NCBI GenBank assembly: GCA_963555925.1
Contig: CAUVXJ010000023.1
Location: forward strand, 25,319 to 89,318
DNA length: 64,000 nt
Source: Protofrankia sp963555925
GTDB taxonomy: Bacteria > Actinomycetota > Actinomycetes > Frankiales > Frankiaceae
Direction of reading: 5' to 3'
Program-made: the position numbers and the translations under genes
Notes under the pieces: generated by a model
Databases searched by the model: none
What the model saw: only the letters and a program-made list of their open reading frames with translations
Told to the model about the DNA's origin: nothing
Shown here: piece by piece, positions 17,523 to 26,333 of the stretch
Layout: each line of letters opens with the position of its first letter
How positions within the stretch are numbered: the stretch's first letter is position 1

Positions 17523-18500
17523 TCACCGCAGCGGCACACCGAGACGACGGGTGCCCGCTGGGGTGTGTTCTGACACACCGAATGTTGCTGTCGGTGCGTC
17601 AAAGGCTGCTCCAAGTATTCCGGGTATCGGTCCGCAGACAGCCGTGACACGCTCCGCGGTGACCCGGCGGTCAAGGAGGGCGTGGTCGAGGTTTCGACAG
17701 ACAACGAGCGACGCCCCGGCGGCCAGGGGACCGAGTAGCCCGGCGAGAAGCCCCTGCGGCGTGTTATATCCAGCCGTCGTCAGGATGCGGTCGTGTTCGG
17801 AGAGATCCCAGGCCCTGGAGTAGTAGGCAGCCAGTCGCACCAGAATCCGCTGGTTTGCCGGTGGGCGTGGTGGCGTGAATCGGTCGCCATGGGCGAGAAC
17901 CTCCCCGGCGAAGTCGAGTACTCCCGGCGCGGGCCGGGCGAGCCGTCCGCCCATCGGGCGCAATGACAGGGCGACGACGTCGTCCTGCTCGCCCGCCGCG
18001 AGCGCGGCGTCGGCCGCCTGCTCGGTCAGGAACACCGCCGCCACGGGATCGCCCTGATCATCGGTATCGGTATCGGTATCGGTATCGGACCGGGTGACGG
18101 TGACGTGCGCGCCGGACGACCACGCCGCGAGGAGCACCACCGCAGTCTGCCAGTGCGGTGGCAGCGCGATGCGGATCGTGTCTCCCACAGCGATCCCGAG
18201 CGTGTCGACGAGTAGGTTCGCGGTCTTGGCAACCCAGTTGTCCACGGTGGCTGCGGACAGTTCGGTCCGCTCGCCGGTGGCATCGTCATAGAACGTCAGC
18301 AGTGGACGCGCCGAGTCGGCACGCACCCGGTGGGCGAGCAGTGCGGCGATCCCGTCCGCGCCGGCGCTCCCGCCCGCGCCAGCGGTGTCGAAAGCGTCCG
18401 GCGGTATGGCGGCGAGCGCGGCATCCAGAACAGGGTCCACCACGCCGTGGAGCGGACGTCCCGCCGGAGACGCCGATGCGGGCGACGTTGATGATGTCAT
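17523..18500 (-). CDS. TIGR03089 family protein (AMP-binding-like N-terminal domain)
   Basis: A protein of 325 residues resembling the N-terminal half of acyl-CoA synthetases/AMP-binding enzymes (LLTFYDDATGERTELSAATV, then NLLVDTLGIAVGDTIRIALP). It lacks the adenylation core (no Y-T-S-G-T-T-G-x-P-K) and the C-terminal lid, so it is unlikely to be a ligase. The TIGR03089 family sits beside LCP genes in actinomycetes (M. tuberculosis Rv3268 next to Rv3267), exactly as here. Function unknown. An in-frame run S-D-T-D-T-D-T-D-T-D comes from a TCGGTA hexamer repeat at 18061-18089. It ends about 50 bases before the LCP stop on the same strand. Confidence 0.85.
   Translation of the reverse strand: MTSSTSPASASPAGRPLHGVVDPVLDAALAAIPPDAFDTAGAGGSAGADGIAALLAHRVRADSARPLLTFYDDATGERTELSAATVDNWVAKTANLLVDTLGIAVGDTIRIALPPHWQTAVVLLAAWSSGAHVTVTRSDTDTDTDTDDQGDPVAAVFLTEQAADAALAAGEQDDVVALSLRPMGGRLARPAPGVLDFAGEVLAHGDRFTPPRPPANQRILVRLAAYYSRAWDLSEHDRILTTAGYNTPQGLLAGLLGPLAAGASLVVCRNLDHALLDRRVTAERVTAVCGPIPGILGAAFDAPTATFGVSEHTPAGTRRLGVPLR
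18061..18089 (+). repeat. hexamer microsatellite in the TIGR03089 gene
   Basis: TCGGTA is repeated four times, then TCGGA; it encodes a Thr-Asp run on the reverse strand. Units of six keep the frame whatever the copy number. Confidence 0.85.
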
Positions 18501-18551
18501 TGGACGTTCACGGTAGTTGACATCTCAGGGGACGCGGCGCGTGAATCGCGG

Positions 18552-20099
18552 TCACGGCGTGCAGGATGTGTCCGCCGGTGCGATCTTGGGCGGCGGAGAC
18601 GGGGCAGCTGCTGAGCCGGGGACAGCGGGAGGGGTACCGGCGGAGCTGGTGCTGGGTATACCCCGGGAGCCGGCCGGCGGCGTCTGCGCGCCGGTCACGC
18701 CCGTGAAGGAGGCCCCGAGCACGACGACGAGGCCGTTTCTGATCGTCGGGTCCTCAATCGTCTGCGATCCGGTGATCAGACCCGACAGCGCGCGTGCCGC
18801 GTCCTCCTGCCCGGCCGGGTAGCGGATCTCTGTGACGACCTGCCCTGCCGAGCCGGTGGTGGGACGCAATGATCCGGCGAATCCCATCGCGCCGAGTGTC
18901 GTGGTCGTCTGTGCAGCCAGGCCCGAACGGCCGGTCCTGTTCCGGACTTCGGCGATGGTCACCTGGCTCGGCGGTAGCGTCGGACTACCGGTTGCGCCCG
19001 CGGGGGCGTCGCTGCCGGTCGCGGGTCGAAGCGGCGCGAGGACCTGCCAGAGCCCGACCGGCTCGTAGAACAGCACGTTGCCGTGTGGGGGGACGGTGCC
19101 CTGCTCGTCGGTGGCGCCCTCTGATTTCAGTGGTACATGGGTAGGGATCGTGATGAACTTCACTTTTCCGCCGCCGAGGCCACTCAGCCGCTGCGCCAAT
19201 TTGATCATAGCGCCGTTTTCGGTGAGGCCGTTGTCAACCTTGAGTGATCCGCCGACGGCGCCGATCAATTGTGTGATCTTGATGGGGTTGGTCAGCACGC
19301 CTGCGCTGGTTGCCTTCTCGAGCAGCTTGGACAGGAACTGTTGCTGGCGGGCGACGCGGTAGGTCTCATCCGGCAGGGCGTGGCGGGTGCGGACGAAGGC
19401 CAGTGCCTGGTCGCCGTTGAGGTGGTTGATGCCGAACTTTCCGCGCCACTGGGAGAAGTTGTCGTGGAGGTTGGTCGTGCCGCCTCCGGGTAGCTGCGCG
19501 ACGCAGACGTCCACCCCGCCGACCGCGTCGGTCATGGCCTTGAATCCGGCCAGATCGATCGAGATGAAATGATCGATCTTGAGGCTGGTCAGGTTCTCCA
19601 GCGTACGGGTGAGCCCCTCGATGCCACCGTAGGACAGGACGTTGGTCAGCTTGTCCTTCCCGTCATGGGGGGTTTGCGCGATGCCGGGGGCTACGGTCAC
19701 GAGCGTGTCCCGGGGAAACGACAGCAGGGTGACCGAAGCGTCCGTGCCGAAGTGGGCGATGATCGTGGTATCCGAGCGGACCCCGTCGACCTGGCCGTAC
19801 TCACCATGGGTGCCGGCCCGGCTGTCGTCGCCGAGCAGCAGGATGTTCATCTCGCCCGGTCGCTCGGGCGGGCGGTCACCAGCGGGTGACCACGCGACTC
19901 CGGTAACCGAGTCGTCGAAGTAGCGGTATGCCGCCCACCCGACGGAACTGACGGCGAGCACGACCAGCGACAGCGCGGCCGCCGCGCCGACGGATAACGT
20001 CCGAAGCGGCGAGCGTCTCGGGCGGCGCCGCATGTTCAGCGGACGCCGTGGGCTCAGCTCTGGCGGCAACGCCGGCCGGCGTATGGATCTGCCACTCAC
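18552..20099 (-). CDS. LytR-CpsA-Psr (LCP) family phosphotransferase with LytR_C domain
   Basis: About 515 residues from GTG 20099. A basic N-terminus and one helix (LSVGAAAALSLVVLAVSSVG) lead to an external LCP domain: NILLLGDDSRAG, RSDTTIIAHFGTD, LLSFPRDTLVTV, KIDHFISIDLAGF and QALAFVRTRHALPDETYRVARQ, with the Arg/Asp residues that bind polyprenyl pyrophosphate. A C-terminal LytR_C domain (VTIAEVRNRTGRSGLAAQTT) and a Pro/Ser tail follow. LCP enzymes ligate teichoic acid-like or arabinogalactan polymers to peptidoglycan. The frame stays open to 20243, but those extra 48 codons are translated dispersed repeat. GGAGG sits 13 bases before the chosen GTG, and an ATG at 20033 is an alternative. 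Confidence 0.9.
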   Translation of the reverse strand: MSGRSIRRPALPPELSPRRPLNMRRRPRRSPLRTLSVGAAAALSLVVLAVSSVGWAAYRYFDDSVTGVAWSPAGDRPPERPGEMNILLLGDDSRAGTHGEYGQVDGVRSDTTIIAHFGTDASVTLLSFPRDTLVTVAPGIAQTPHDGKDKLTNVLSYGGIEGLTRTLENLTSLKIDHFISIDLAGFKAMTDAVGGVDVCVAQLPGGGTTNLHDNFSQWRGKFGINHLNGDQALAFVRTRHALPDETYRVARQQQFLSKLLEKATSAGVLTNPIKITQLIGAVGGSLKVDNGLTENGAMIKLAQRLSGLGGGKVKFITIPTHVPLKSEGATDEQGTVPPHGNVLFYEPVGLWQVLAPLRPATGSDAPAGATGSPTLPPSQVTIAEVRNRTGRSGLAAQTTTTLGAMGFAGSLRPTTGSAGQVVTEIRYPAGQEDAARALSGLITGSQTIEDPTIRNGLVVVLGASFTGVTGAQTPPAGSRGIPSTSSAGTPPAVPGSAAAPSPPPKIAPADTSCTP

Positions 20100-20111
20100 C
20101 GGCTTTTTCGA

Positions 20112-20182
20112 ACCTCCTCGCACCTCGCGATCTACGTGCCCCAGCCCCGCTCCTTGATCCGCGTCCCTATTGCCGGGCGCTC
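20112..20182 (-). repeat. copy of the dispersed MITE-like repeat upstream of the LCP gene
   Basis: On the reverse strand it reads GAGCGCCCGGCAATAGGGAC, GCGGATCAAGGAGCGGGGCT and on to GATCGCGAGGTGCGAGGAGG. It is the longest single left end in the window. Its final GAGGAGG is the nearest ribosome-site-like sequence to the LCP start. Confidence 0.8.
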
Positions 20183-20386
20183 TAAAGCTGTTTTGACGTT
20201 GCCATGAGACGCAGGCCACCCCACTACCGGGTGCCTGAAACAACTAACGGTAACATTGAAACTACTCGATATGGTCGCCAACGGTCATCGAGAAGTAACG
20301 CGATCACGGTTGGTAGTAGGCCGACGGTCGCGCGATCGTGGATTCTTCGCGCGGCCGGAGATCCCAGGGGTCACGTGTACCAGGTG

Positions 20387-22045
20387 TTAGAAGGTGCAGC
20401 TTGCGGTCAGTTCAGTAGCGGTCACCGCTGGTGTCGCGGGGGGCGGACTCGGCGTCGGCGAGCGGTTCGCGGATCCCGTTCCACCCTTAGCTGGGTCACT
20501 TTCCGTAGTCGGAGCGGATGCCGCGGCCTGGGCCTCGACCCCGTTGAAGTCAGTACCGATCACCAGGGTGACGCGCGTGCCCGCTGACCGGTCTTCGCGC
20601 AGCTCCACCCCGGGAATCGCGGTGGCCAGCGTATGCGCCGCCGCGAGCCCGTCCGGGCCGTAGCGCACGAGCGAGGTCTCCGTGTGCCTGTTCTCGGCGG
20701 TTGCGACCCGGGCGATCCGGAATCCGGCCGCCGTGAGCTCCCTGGCCGTGCTGATCGCGAGCCCGCTGGTCGTGGTTCCGTTGAGGACGTCGACGGTGAC
20801 CGCCGTTGGTGGGACCGTCGTCGCTTCGGGCTGCGTGCCCGGTGTGTCTGGTGTACCCGGTGTGCCTGGCGTACCCGTCGGGTTGAGGGCTGCGCTGCCG
20901 TGCCCGCGCAACGGCGCCAGGAAGGTGTCGAGCTGACCCGGATCGTAGATCTGGACCGAGCCGTAGCGCCGGAGCTCCCCGGCGGCGTTCGCGCCGTCGG
21001 CCCTGGTCGGTTGCCGGACGGGGATCGTCTCGAAGCTGATCGCGTCGGTGGACATCCCGCGCAGCCGGGTCGCGAGGTTGCGCAGGTCGTCGACGGTGGT
21101 GCCGTCGTCCACGGTCAGCGCTCCCGTCGCGGACGCGAGCAGACCCTCCAGTTTCGCCGGATTGGCGAGCACTCCGTTGCTTGTCGCCTTCTGGAACACC
21201 GTGCTGATGAACTGCTGTTGGCGCCTGATCCGGTCAAAATCTCCGTCAGGCAGGCCGTAGCGTTGTCGGACGAACGACAGGGCCTGCTCGCCGTTGAGAT
21301 GGTTCTCACCGACGACGCCGTGCCACTGGGACCACTCGTCGTGCAGGTTCGATGTGCTGCCATCCGGCAGCGGTCGTACGCAGACGGTGACTCCGCCGAT
21401 GGCGTCCGTCATGGCCTTGAAGCCGGCGAGGTCGATCGACACGAAGTGGTCGATTTTGATATCGGTGAGGTTCTCGAGCGTTCTGATCAACAGCGACGGG
21501 CCGCCGAGCGTGATCGCCGCGTTCAGCTTGTTGCGACCATGTCCGGGAATCGTGACGAGGGTGTCCCGGGGAAACGACACCAATGTGGTCGTTCCGTTGG
21601 CGTCGAGGTGGGCAATCATGGTCGTGTCGGAGCGCTGTCCGGAGACGACTTCTTCGCTCTGGTACTGGTTACCGGTGCCCTCCCGGCTGTCGGATCCGAC
21701 CAGCAGGAAGTTCTCGGTCCCCGGGGGGGCCTCTGCCGGCCGCTCGGCCTCGTCGAGACCGAGCGGCACTCTGGTGATCTGGGCGTCGAAGTAACGGAAG
21801 ACGACGTAACCACCGCCGCTCACGGTGAGAACGGCCATTGACACGACGCCTGCGAGCGCGAGGGCGAGTTTCTGGAACAGGGAGCGCTGCGCCGGGGAGT
21901 CGTCCGGCGCGGCGTCGTCCGGCTGAGCGTTTTCGGACAGTTCCCGCGAGGGATCGGCGGGCGGGTCCGCGTGGGTGTCCGGCGGAACGGTCACCGCGCC
22001 CGCACCTCCCACCCCCGCCGCGACCTGCTGCCGGTTTACGGTCAT
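20387..22045 (-). CDS. LytR-CpsA-Psr (LCP) family phosphotransferase, second copy
   Basis: About 552 residues from ATG 22045 (MTVNRQQVAAGVGGAG); starts at 22060 and 22093 are also open and none has a strong ribosome site. A Pro/Asp-rich cytoplasmic stretch of about 55 residues precedes one helix (LALALAGVVSMAVLTVSGGG). The LCP domain follows: NFLLVGSDSREG, RSDTTMIAHLDAN, LVSFPRDTLVTIPG, KIDHFVSIDLAGFKAMTDAI and ALSFVRQRYGLPDGDFDRIRRQ. Next come a G-T-P/D-T-P repeat tail and a LytR_C domain (VTVDVLNGTTTSGLAISTAR). It is closely similar in layout to the LCP gene 290 bases downstream, so the pair is a tandem duplication. It is divergent from rfbA. Confidence 0.9.
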   Translation of the reverse strand: MTVNRQQVAAGVGGAGAVTVPPDTHADPPADPSRELSENAQPDDAAPDDSPAQRSLFQKLALALAGVVSMAVLTVSGGGYVVFRYFDAQITRVPLGLDEAERPAEAPPGTENFLLVGSDSREGTGNQYQSEEVVSGQRSDTTMIAHLDANGTTTLVSFPRDTLVTIPGHGRNKLNAAITLGGPSLLIRTLENLTDIKIDHFVSIDLAGFKAMTDAIGGVTVCVRPLPDGSTSNLHDEWSQWHGVVGENHLNGEQALSFVRQRYGLPDGDFDRIRRQQQFISTVFQKATSNGVLANPAKLEGLLASATGALTVDDGTTVDDLRNLATRLRGMSTDAISFETIPVRQPTRADGANAAGELRRYGSVQIYDPGQLDTFLAPLRGHGSAALNPTGTPGTPGTPDTPGTQPEATTVPPTAVTVDVLNGTTTSGLAISTARELTAAGFRIARVATAENRHTETSLVRYGPDGLAAAHTLATAIPGVELREDRSAGTRVTLVIGTDFNGVEAQAAASAPTTESDPAKGGTGSANRSPTPSPPPATPAVTATELTASCTF

Positions 22046-22366
22046 GTACGTCGTCCACATGCTGGTCGGTTCTGCCGAACGGTCGCGGCCCACCCGGCAC
22101 CGCCGATATCATGACGGACGCCGGTCATGCGGTGGCCATCCGTGGTCCTGGTTGCTGAAGGTACCCGCCCGAGGCGTGCCACATGCGTGGAGCTGCGCTC
22201 CGCCATATGGCGAGCCGTATGCCTGGGTGGCCGGAAGACCATCGAAAACATCATGATCATGTCCCCGTTCGTGCGTCCGGCGGCATCGAAGAGATCCGGC
22301 GCCGACCGCTTAGCGGCGTTCGGCTGCCTTTCAGGCAGGGGTGGGGCCCGCGATAGGGTTCGGATC
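22046..22366. other. divergent intergenic region (LCP gene / rfbA)
   Basis: About 320 bases carrying both promoters. A small hairpin (TGCCTTTCAGGCA) lies near 22326-22338. The rfbA frame is open back to 22127, but that extension has no conserved residues and the true start is at MKALVLAGG. Confidence 0.5.
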
Positions 22367-23440
22367 ATGAAAGCTCTTGTTCTCGCGGGTGGCTCCGGAA
22401 CGCGGTTGCGCCCAATCACCCACACGTCAGCCAAACAGCTCGTTCCCGTGGCGAACAAGCCAGTGCTCTTCTACGGACTGGAAGCGATCGCCGAAGCGGG
22501 TATCACCGAAGTCGGGATCATCGTAGGCGATACCGCGGCGGAGATCGAGGCCGCGGTCGGCGATGGTTCCGCGTTGGGTATCAAGGTCACCTACATTCGT
22601 CAGGAGGCGCCGCTGGGTCTTGCGCACGCCGTCCTCGTCGCGCGTGATTTCCTCGCGGACGAGCCGTTCGTGATGTATCTCGGTGACAACCTGATCATTG
22701 GTGGTATCTCCGGGTTCGTGGAGGAATTCAAGCGTAGCGGGCCGGACGCACTGATTCTGCTGACCAAGGTCGCCAACCCGTCCGCGTTCGGTGTGGCCGA
22801 GCTCGGCCCCCAGGGCCAGGTGATCCGCCTGGTCGAGAAACCCGAGGAGCCGCCGAGCGATCTCGCGCTTGTCGGGGTCTACCTCTTCGGGGCGGCCGTC
22901 CATGACGCGGTGCGGGCGATCAAGCCGTCCGGCCGGGGTGAACTGGAGATCACCGAGGCGATTCAATGGCTGGTGGACCGTGGCCACGAGGTCGCGCCGC
23001 ACCTGGTCGAGGGGTACTGGAAGGACACCGGGCGGCTTGACGACATGTTGGAGACCAACCGCCACCTGCTGGAGTCACTGGAGTCCGACGTCCGCGGCGC
23101 GGTCGACGAGCACAGCACGATCGTGGGCAGGGTCGTGATCGAGGAAGGCGCGTCACTGGTGCGGTCCACCGTGCGAGGGCCGGCGATCATCGGTCGCGGC
23201 ACGACGCTTGTCGACTCCTACGTCGGCCCCTTCACCTCGATCTACTATTCGTGCACGATTGAGAATACCGAGATCGAGTACTCGATCGTGTTGGAGCGGG
23301 CGACGATTCGCGACATCGGACGCATCGAGGACTCGTTGATCGGTCGGGACGTCGAGGTCGTTCCGTCGGATGCCCGCCCGCGGGCACACCGTCTCATGCT
23401 CGGCGACCACTCGCGCGTCTCGGTGGCCACAACGTCCTGA
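22367..23440 (+). CDS. rfbA: glucose-1-phosphate thymidylyltransferase, long (StrD-like) form
   Basis: A protein of 357 residues. The nucleotidyltransferase domain begins MKALVLAGGSGTRLRPIT (signature G-G-x-G-T-R-L) and has VPVANKPVLFYGLEAI, EAPLGLAHAVLVARDFL and VMYLGDNLI. The last 110 residues form a left-handed beta-helix, seen as stacked hexapeptides (STIVGRVVIEEGASLV, GPAIIGRGTTLVDSYVGPFT). This is the longer type found with secondary-metabolite sugar genes (StrD) rather than the short RmlA. It makes dTDP-glucose, the first step to dTDP-rhamnose, with rmlD 2 kb further on; rmlB and rmlC are not in the window. The last 47 bases overlap the convergent membrane protein gene. Confidence 0.92.
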   Translation: MKALVLAGGSGTRLRPITHTSAKQLVPVANKPVLFYGLEAIAEAGITEVGIIVGDTAAEIEAAVGDGSALGIKVTYIRQEAPLGLAHAVLVARDFLADEPFVMYLGDNLIIGGISGFVEEFKRSGPDALILLTKVANPSAFGVAELGPQGQVIRLVEKPEEPPSDLALVGVYLFGAAVHDAVRAIKPSGRGELEITEAIQWLVDRGHEVAPHLVEGYWKDTGRLDDMLETNRHLLESLESDVRGAVDEHSTIVGRVVIEEGASLVRSTVRGPAIIGRGTTLVDSYVGPFTSIYYSCTIENTEIEYSIVLERATIRDIGRIEDSLIGRDVEVVPSDARPRAHRLMLGDHSRVSVATTS

Positions 23441-25172
23441 GCGCGACATCCCGTCCGCGACGTCCGCTGGCGCGATCCCGGCGGATCTCGTGGACGGTCT
23501 CGGCCAGCGTGAGACACCCGAACAGCACGCAGAGGGCGAACGTGGCGATGGTGACACCGTCAGGAACAGGTGCCCACCGTCCGATGGATCGGACGATCCC
23601 GACGATGTGCAGGACGGGAACGGACGCATCTGGCGGCAGCCAGTAGTAGGAGCAGACGACCCAGAGCGCCGCGCTCTGCATGGCCAGCGCGCCGGCAAGG
23701 ACGGTCAGGCCGGCCAGTCGTTCGCGTCCACCAGGTAGCCGGCCAAGCCCACCAGCGGTGACGACGGCAATGCCGACAATGCCCAGGTACAGATATCGGC
23801 CCTGGATCGCGATGGCACGGGTGGACCCCAGATAATCGGCATAGCTTCGCTGGCCGACCAGCAGATAAGCCAGGAAAACCGGCATGAGCAGGACCAGCGG
23901 ACGCACGTGAATCCCCAGGCGGACAGGCCGCTGGTCAGGCCGGACCGCGCCGTCGTCTCGGTGGTGGGTCACAGCCGCGATGACACAGCCGGTCACGACG
24001 ACGGTCGCGGCGACGATCGCGACCGGGGACAGCGCAGGCGGTTCGAACATTCCCAGACCGCCCCAGAACCGACTGATGATCGTTCGCCAGAAGTAGTCGT
24101 ACCAGGTGAAGAACGACTTCGGTAGCAGGATCGGTTCTCGCCGTGGTGGATCAGTTGCCCATCCATTCGGCTCTATTGCGTGATAGAGGATGTAGTTGCG
24201 CGCCCACCACCATCCGCCGGCCGCACAGGCAAGCCCGATGGCGAGCAGCGCAGGCCGCCATGGTGGCCTGCATGCAGGTCGGGCCCGCCGGAGCCCGGTG
24301 GTCGGGGCCGAGCGGCGCCCGCGTGGTCCGCGGCGCCCGCGTGGTCCGCGGTGCGCTGCCCAGCCGACCGGATAGGCGATCGCGACCATCAGCATCAGCG
24401 GTAGAGCCAGCGCCTTGGTGAGCAGTGCAACGGTGAGTGACAGGGCGATCCCCATCGCCGTCCGCTGTCGCATGTCGCCCGCCAGTACGCCGGCGATCAG
24501 TACTGTCAGCCCACCGACCGAGAACATCAGTAGTCCGTCGTTGTTGAACGTGGCGCCGACCCGGGTCAGGCCGGGAACGGCGAGCGGCACTGCCGCGGCT
24601 GCCTGTGCCAACGGCTGGCAGAGCCCGAACCGGCGTGCGGCCGCCCAGGCGAGCAGGGGCAGTGGAGCGACAAAGCTGATGTTGAGCAGGCGCAGCACCC
24701 AGACCTGCCGGTCATATGCCCATCTCGACGATCCCGGCAGAGCCGCCAGCAATACCGCCCCGACCGCATAGGTCACCGGCGGGTGCTGAACCATCTGGTT
24801 GGACAGTCGACCGTCCGTGACCGGCTCGGGACCGCCAAGCGCGTCAAAGGACAGGCGCCGGCCGCGGGGCATCGGCGTGATCGCGGCGAATGGTGGATCA
24901 TCGGGGGATCTGCGACCCGACTGGAACATCCCGGCGTACCGGCCGCGATCGAAGTCGTCCGAGGTGGCGGCGACCCCCTTCGCCATGATCCGGTCGCCTG
25001 GCGCCGGCCATCCACCGCCGTGGAGCAGCCCGTAGACCATGTCGACGTGTTGGGCCTCGTCGTAACCGGTCCAGGTCGGATATGTGAACGAATAGGTCAC
25101 CAGCAGCGTGAGGTGCAGCGCTGTCAGCAGGATGACCCCCCGCGGTGGACGGGACCGGGCGCGGGTCAGCAC
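23394..25172 (-). CDS. polytopic membrane protein, DUF2142/GT-C glycosyltransferase-like
   Basis: A protein of 592 residues with about 11-12 hydrophobic helices. The first external loop has YPTWTGYDEAQHVDMVYGLL, where an Asp-Glu pair after the first helix matches the catalytic acidic motif of GT-C enzymes. GLTRVGATFNNDGLLMFSVG and AGGWWWARNYILY are typical of DUF2142 proteins. A basic in-frame repeat (R-G-P-R-G-R repeated, near 24300-24345) lies in a cytoplasmic loop. It is likely to transfer a sugar from a polyprenyl phosphate donor, but the substrate is unknown. It resembles the 650-residue protein at 42888. GTG start; its end overlaps the rfbA tail. Confidence 0.82.
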   Translation of the reverse strand: MLTRARSRPPRGVILLTALHLTLLVTYSFTYPTWTGYDEAQHVDMVYGLLHGGGWPAPGDRIMAKGVAATSDDFDRGRYAGMFQSGRRSPDDPPFAAITPMPRGRRLSFDALGGPEPVTDGRLSNQMVQHPPVTYAVGAVLLAALPGSSRWAYDRQVWVLRLLNISFVAPLPLLAWAAARRFGLCQPLAQAAAAVPLAVPGLTRVGATFNNDGLLMFSVGGLTVLIAGVLAGDMRQRTAMGIALSLTVALLTKALALPLMLMVAIAYPVGWAAHRGPRGRRGPRGRRSAPTTGLRRARPACRPPWRPALLAIGLACAAGGWWWARNYILYHAIEPNGWATDPPRREPILLPKSFFTWYDYFWRTIISRFWGGLGMFEPPALSPVAIVAATVVVTGCVIAAVTHHRDDGAVRPDQRPVRLGIHVRPLVLLMPVFLAYLLVGQRSYADYLGSTRAIAIQGRYLYLGIVGIAVVTAGGLGRLPGGRERLAGLTVLAGALAMQSAALWVVCSYYWLPPDASVPVLHIVGIVRSIGRWAPVPDGVTIATFALCVLFGCLTLAETVHEIRRDRASGRRGRDVALRTLWPPRRASGRRA

Positions 25173-25268
25173 GTCGTCGGGTGCTCGCCGGGGCGCCGGG
25201 GGTCTGATCGCTGCCTTCTCCGGACGACGGTGACGGCCAGACCTGGTTGGCCAGCCGCGCCCAGCGCT

Positions 25269-25307
25269 TAAGAGCGACCGGCAATAGGGACGCGGCGTCG
25301 CGGGGCA
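25269..25307 (+). repeat. copy of the dispersed MITE-like repeat (right-end type)
   Basis: GAGCGACCGGCAATAGGGAC is followed by GCGGCGTCGCGGGGC, which is the complement of the right end of the element at 52130-52345. Only this end is present, between the membrane protein start and rmlD. Confidence 0.7.
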
Positions 25308-25434
25308 ATCTCAATCCTGGGCGCACGGCTGATACTTTGTGTAATCAACTGATTGCTGTATGGTCATTTCATCCACGGTGGGTGAGGGAACGGGCCGTGT
25401 ATGATCATCCGGCGATGTCTGCCACACTTATCTG

Positions 25435-26319
25435 GTGCGCGTGATGGTGACGGGAGCCGGCGGTCAGCTCGGCGTGGACCTCTGCCGGCAGCTGGAGTGT
25501 GATGAGCGGGTCCTTGCCTGGGCGGGTTTCACCCGCGCCGAGTTCGACGTCACCGATGCTGCCCGGGTACGGGCGGTCGTCGCGGACCAGGCTCGGCCCG
25601 CGAAGGTCCAGGGCGGTCTCGTGGTGGTCAACACCGCGGCCTGGACGGACGTCGACGGTGCCGAGTCCGACGAGACGGGCGCTTATGCCGCCAATGCCGC
25701 CGCTCCGGCGCAGCTGGCCGCAGCCTGTGCCGAGGTCGGCGCAACCCTGGTGCACGTCTCCACCGACTATGTCTTCGACGGCACGGCGGACAAGCCCTAC
25801 GAGGCCGATGCCCCCACCGCGCCGCGTTCGGCGTACGGGCGGACCAAACTCGCCGGCGAGCAGGCCGTGCTCGCGCTGTGTCCGTCCGCCTACGTCGTGC
25901 GCACCGCCTGGGTGTACGGCGCGTCCGGGCGCAACTTCGTCCGGACGATCGCCAAGCTCGCGGCGGAGCGCGACACCCTGTCGGTGGTCGACGACCAGCA
26001 CGGGTCACCCACCTGGGCGGTGGACCTCGCCGCCGGGCTGATCGAGCTCGCGGCATCGGGGGCCAGGCCGGGGATCTACCACTGCACCGGCGGTGGCGAC
26101 ACGACCTGGTACGGATTCGCTCGGGCGATCGTCGCCGAGCTGGGGATGGACCCGGCGAAGGTCAGACCGACGACGACCGACGCGTTCCCCCGGCCGGCTC
26201 CGCGCCCGGCCTATTCGGTGCTGTCGTCCCGTTCGTGGAGCGACGCGGGCCTGACGCCGCTGCGTCCGTGGCGCGATGCGTTGGCCGCAGCCTTCCCCCA
26301 GATCACCCCTGCGCCGTAG
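25435..26319 (+). CDS. rmlD: dTDP-4-dehydrorhamnose reductase
   Basis: A protein of 294 residues of the extended SDR fold. MRVMVTGAGGQLGVDLCRQL is the NAD(P)-binding G-x-x-G-x-x-G, VNTAAWTDVDGAES and LVHVSTDYVFDGTADKPYEA are family signatures, and SAYGRTKLAGEQAVL is the catalytic Y-x-x-x-K. TAWVYGASGRNFV and DDQHGSPTWAVDLA complete the RmlD pattern. It reduces dTDP-4-keto-L-rhamnose to dTDP-L-rhamnose. M. tuberculosis has the same gene (Rv3266c) beside its LCP gene, where rhamnose links arabinogalactan to peptidoglycan. The start is GTG at 25435. A decayed metG fragment follows the stop. Confidence 0.93.
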   Translation: MRVMVTGAGGQLGVDLCRQLECDERVLAWAGFTRAEFDVTDAARVRAVVADQARPAKVQGGLVVVNTAAWTDVDGAESDETGAYAANAAAPAQLAAACAEVGATLVHVSTDYVFDGTADKPYEADAPTAPRSAYGRTKLAGEQAVLALCPSAYVVRTAWVYGASGRNFVRTIAKLAAERDTLSVVDDQHGSPTWAVDLAAGLIELAASGARPGIYHCTGGGDTTWYGFARAIVAELGMDPAKVRPTTTDAFPRPAPRPAYSVLSSRSWSDAGLTPLRPWRDALAAAFPQITPAP

Positions 26320-26333
26320 GCCGGGCGCTACCG

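Noticed and set aside
22127..22366. N-terminal extension of rfbA
   Set aside because: The conserved nucleotidyltransferase start MKALVLAGG lies at 22367. The upstream codons resemble no family and fall in the divergent promoter region.
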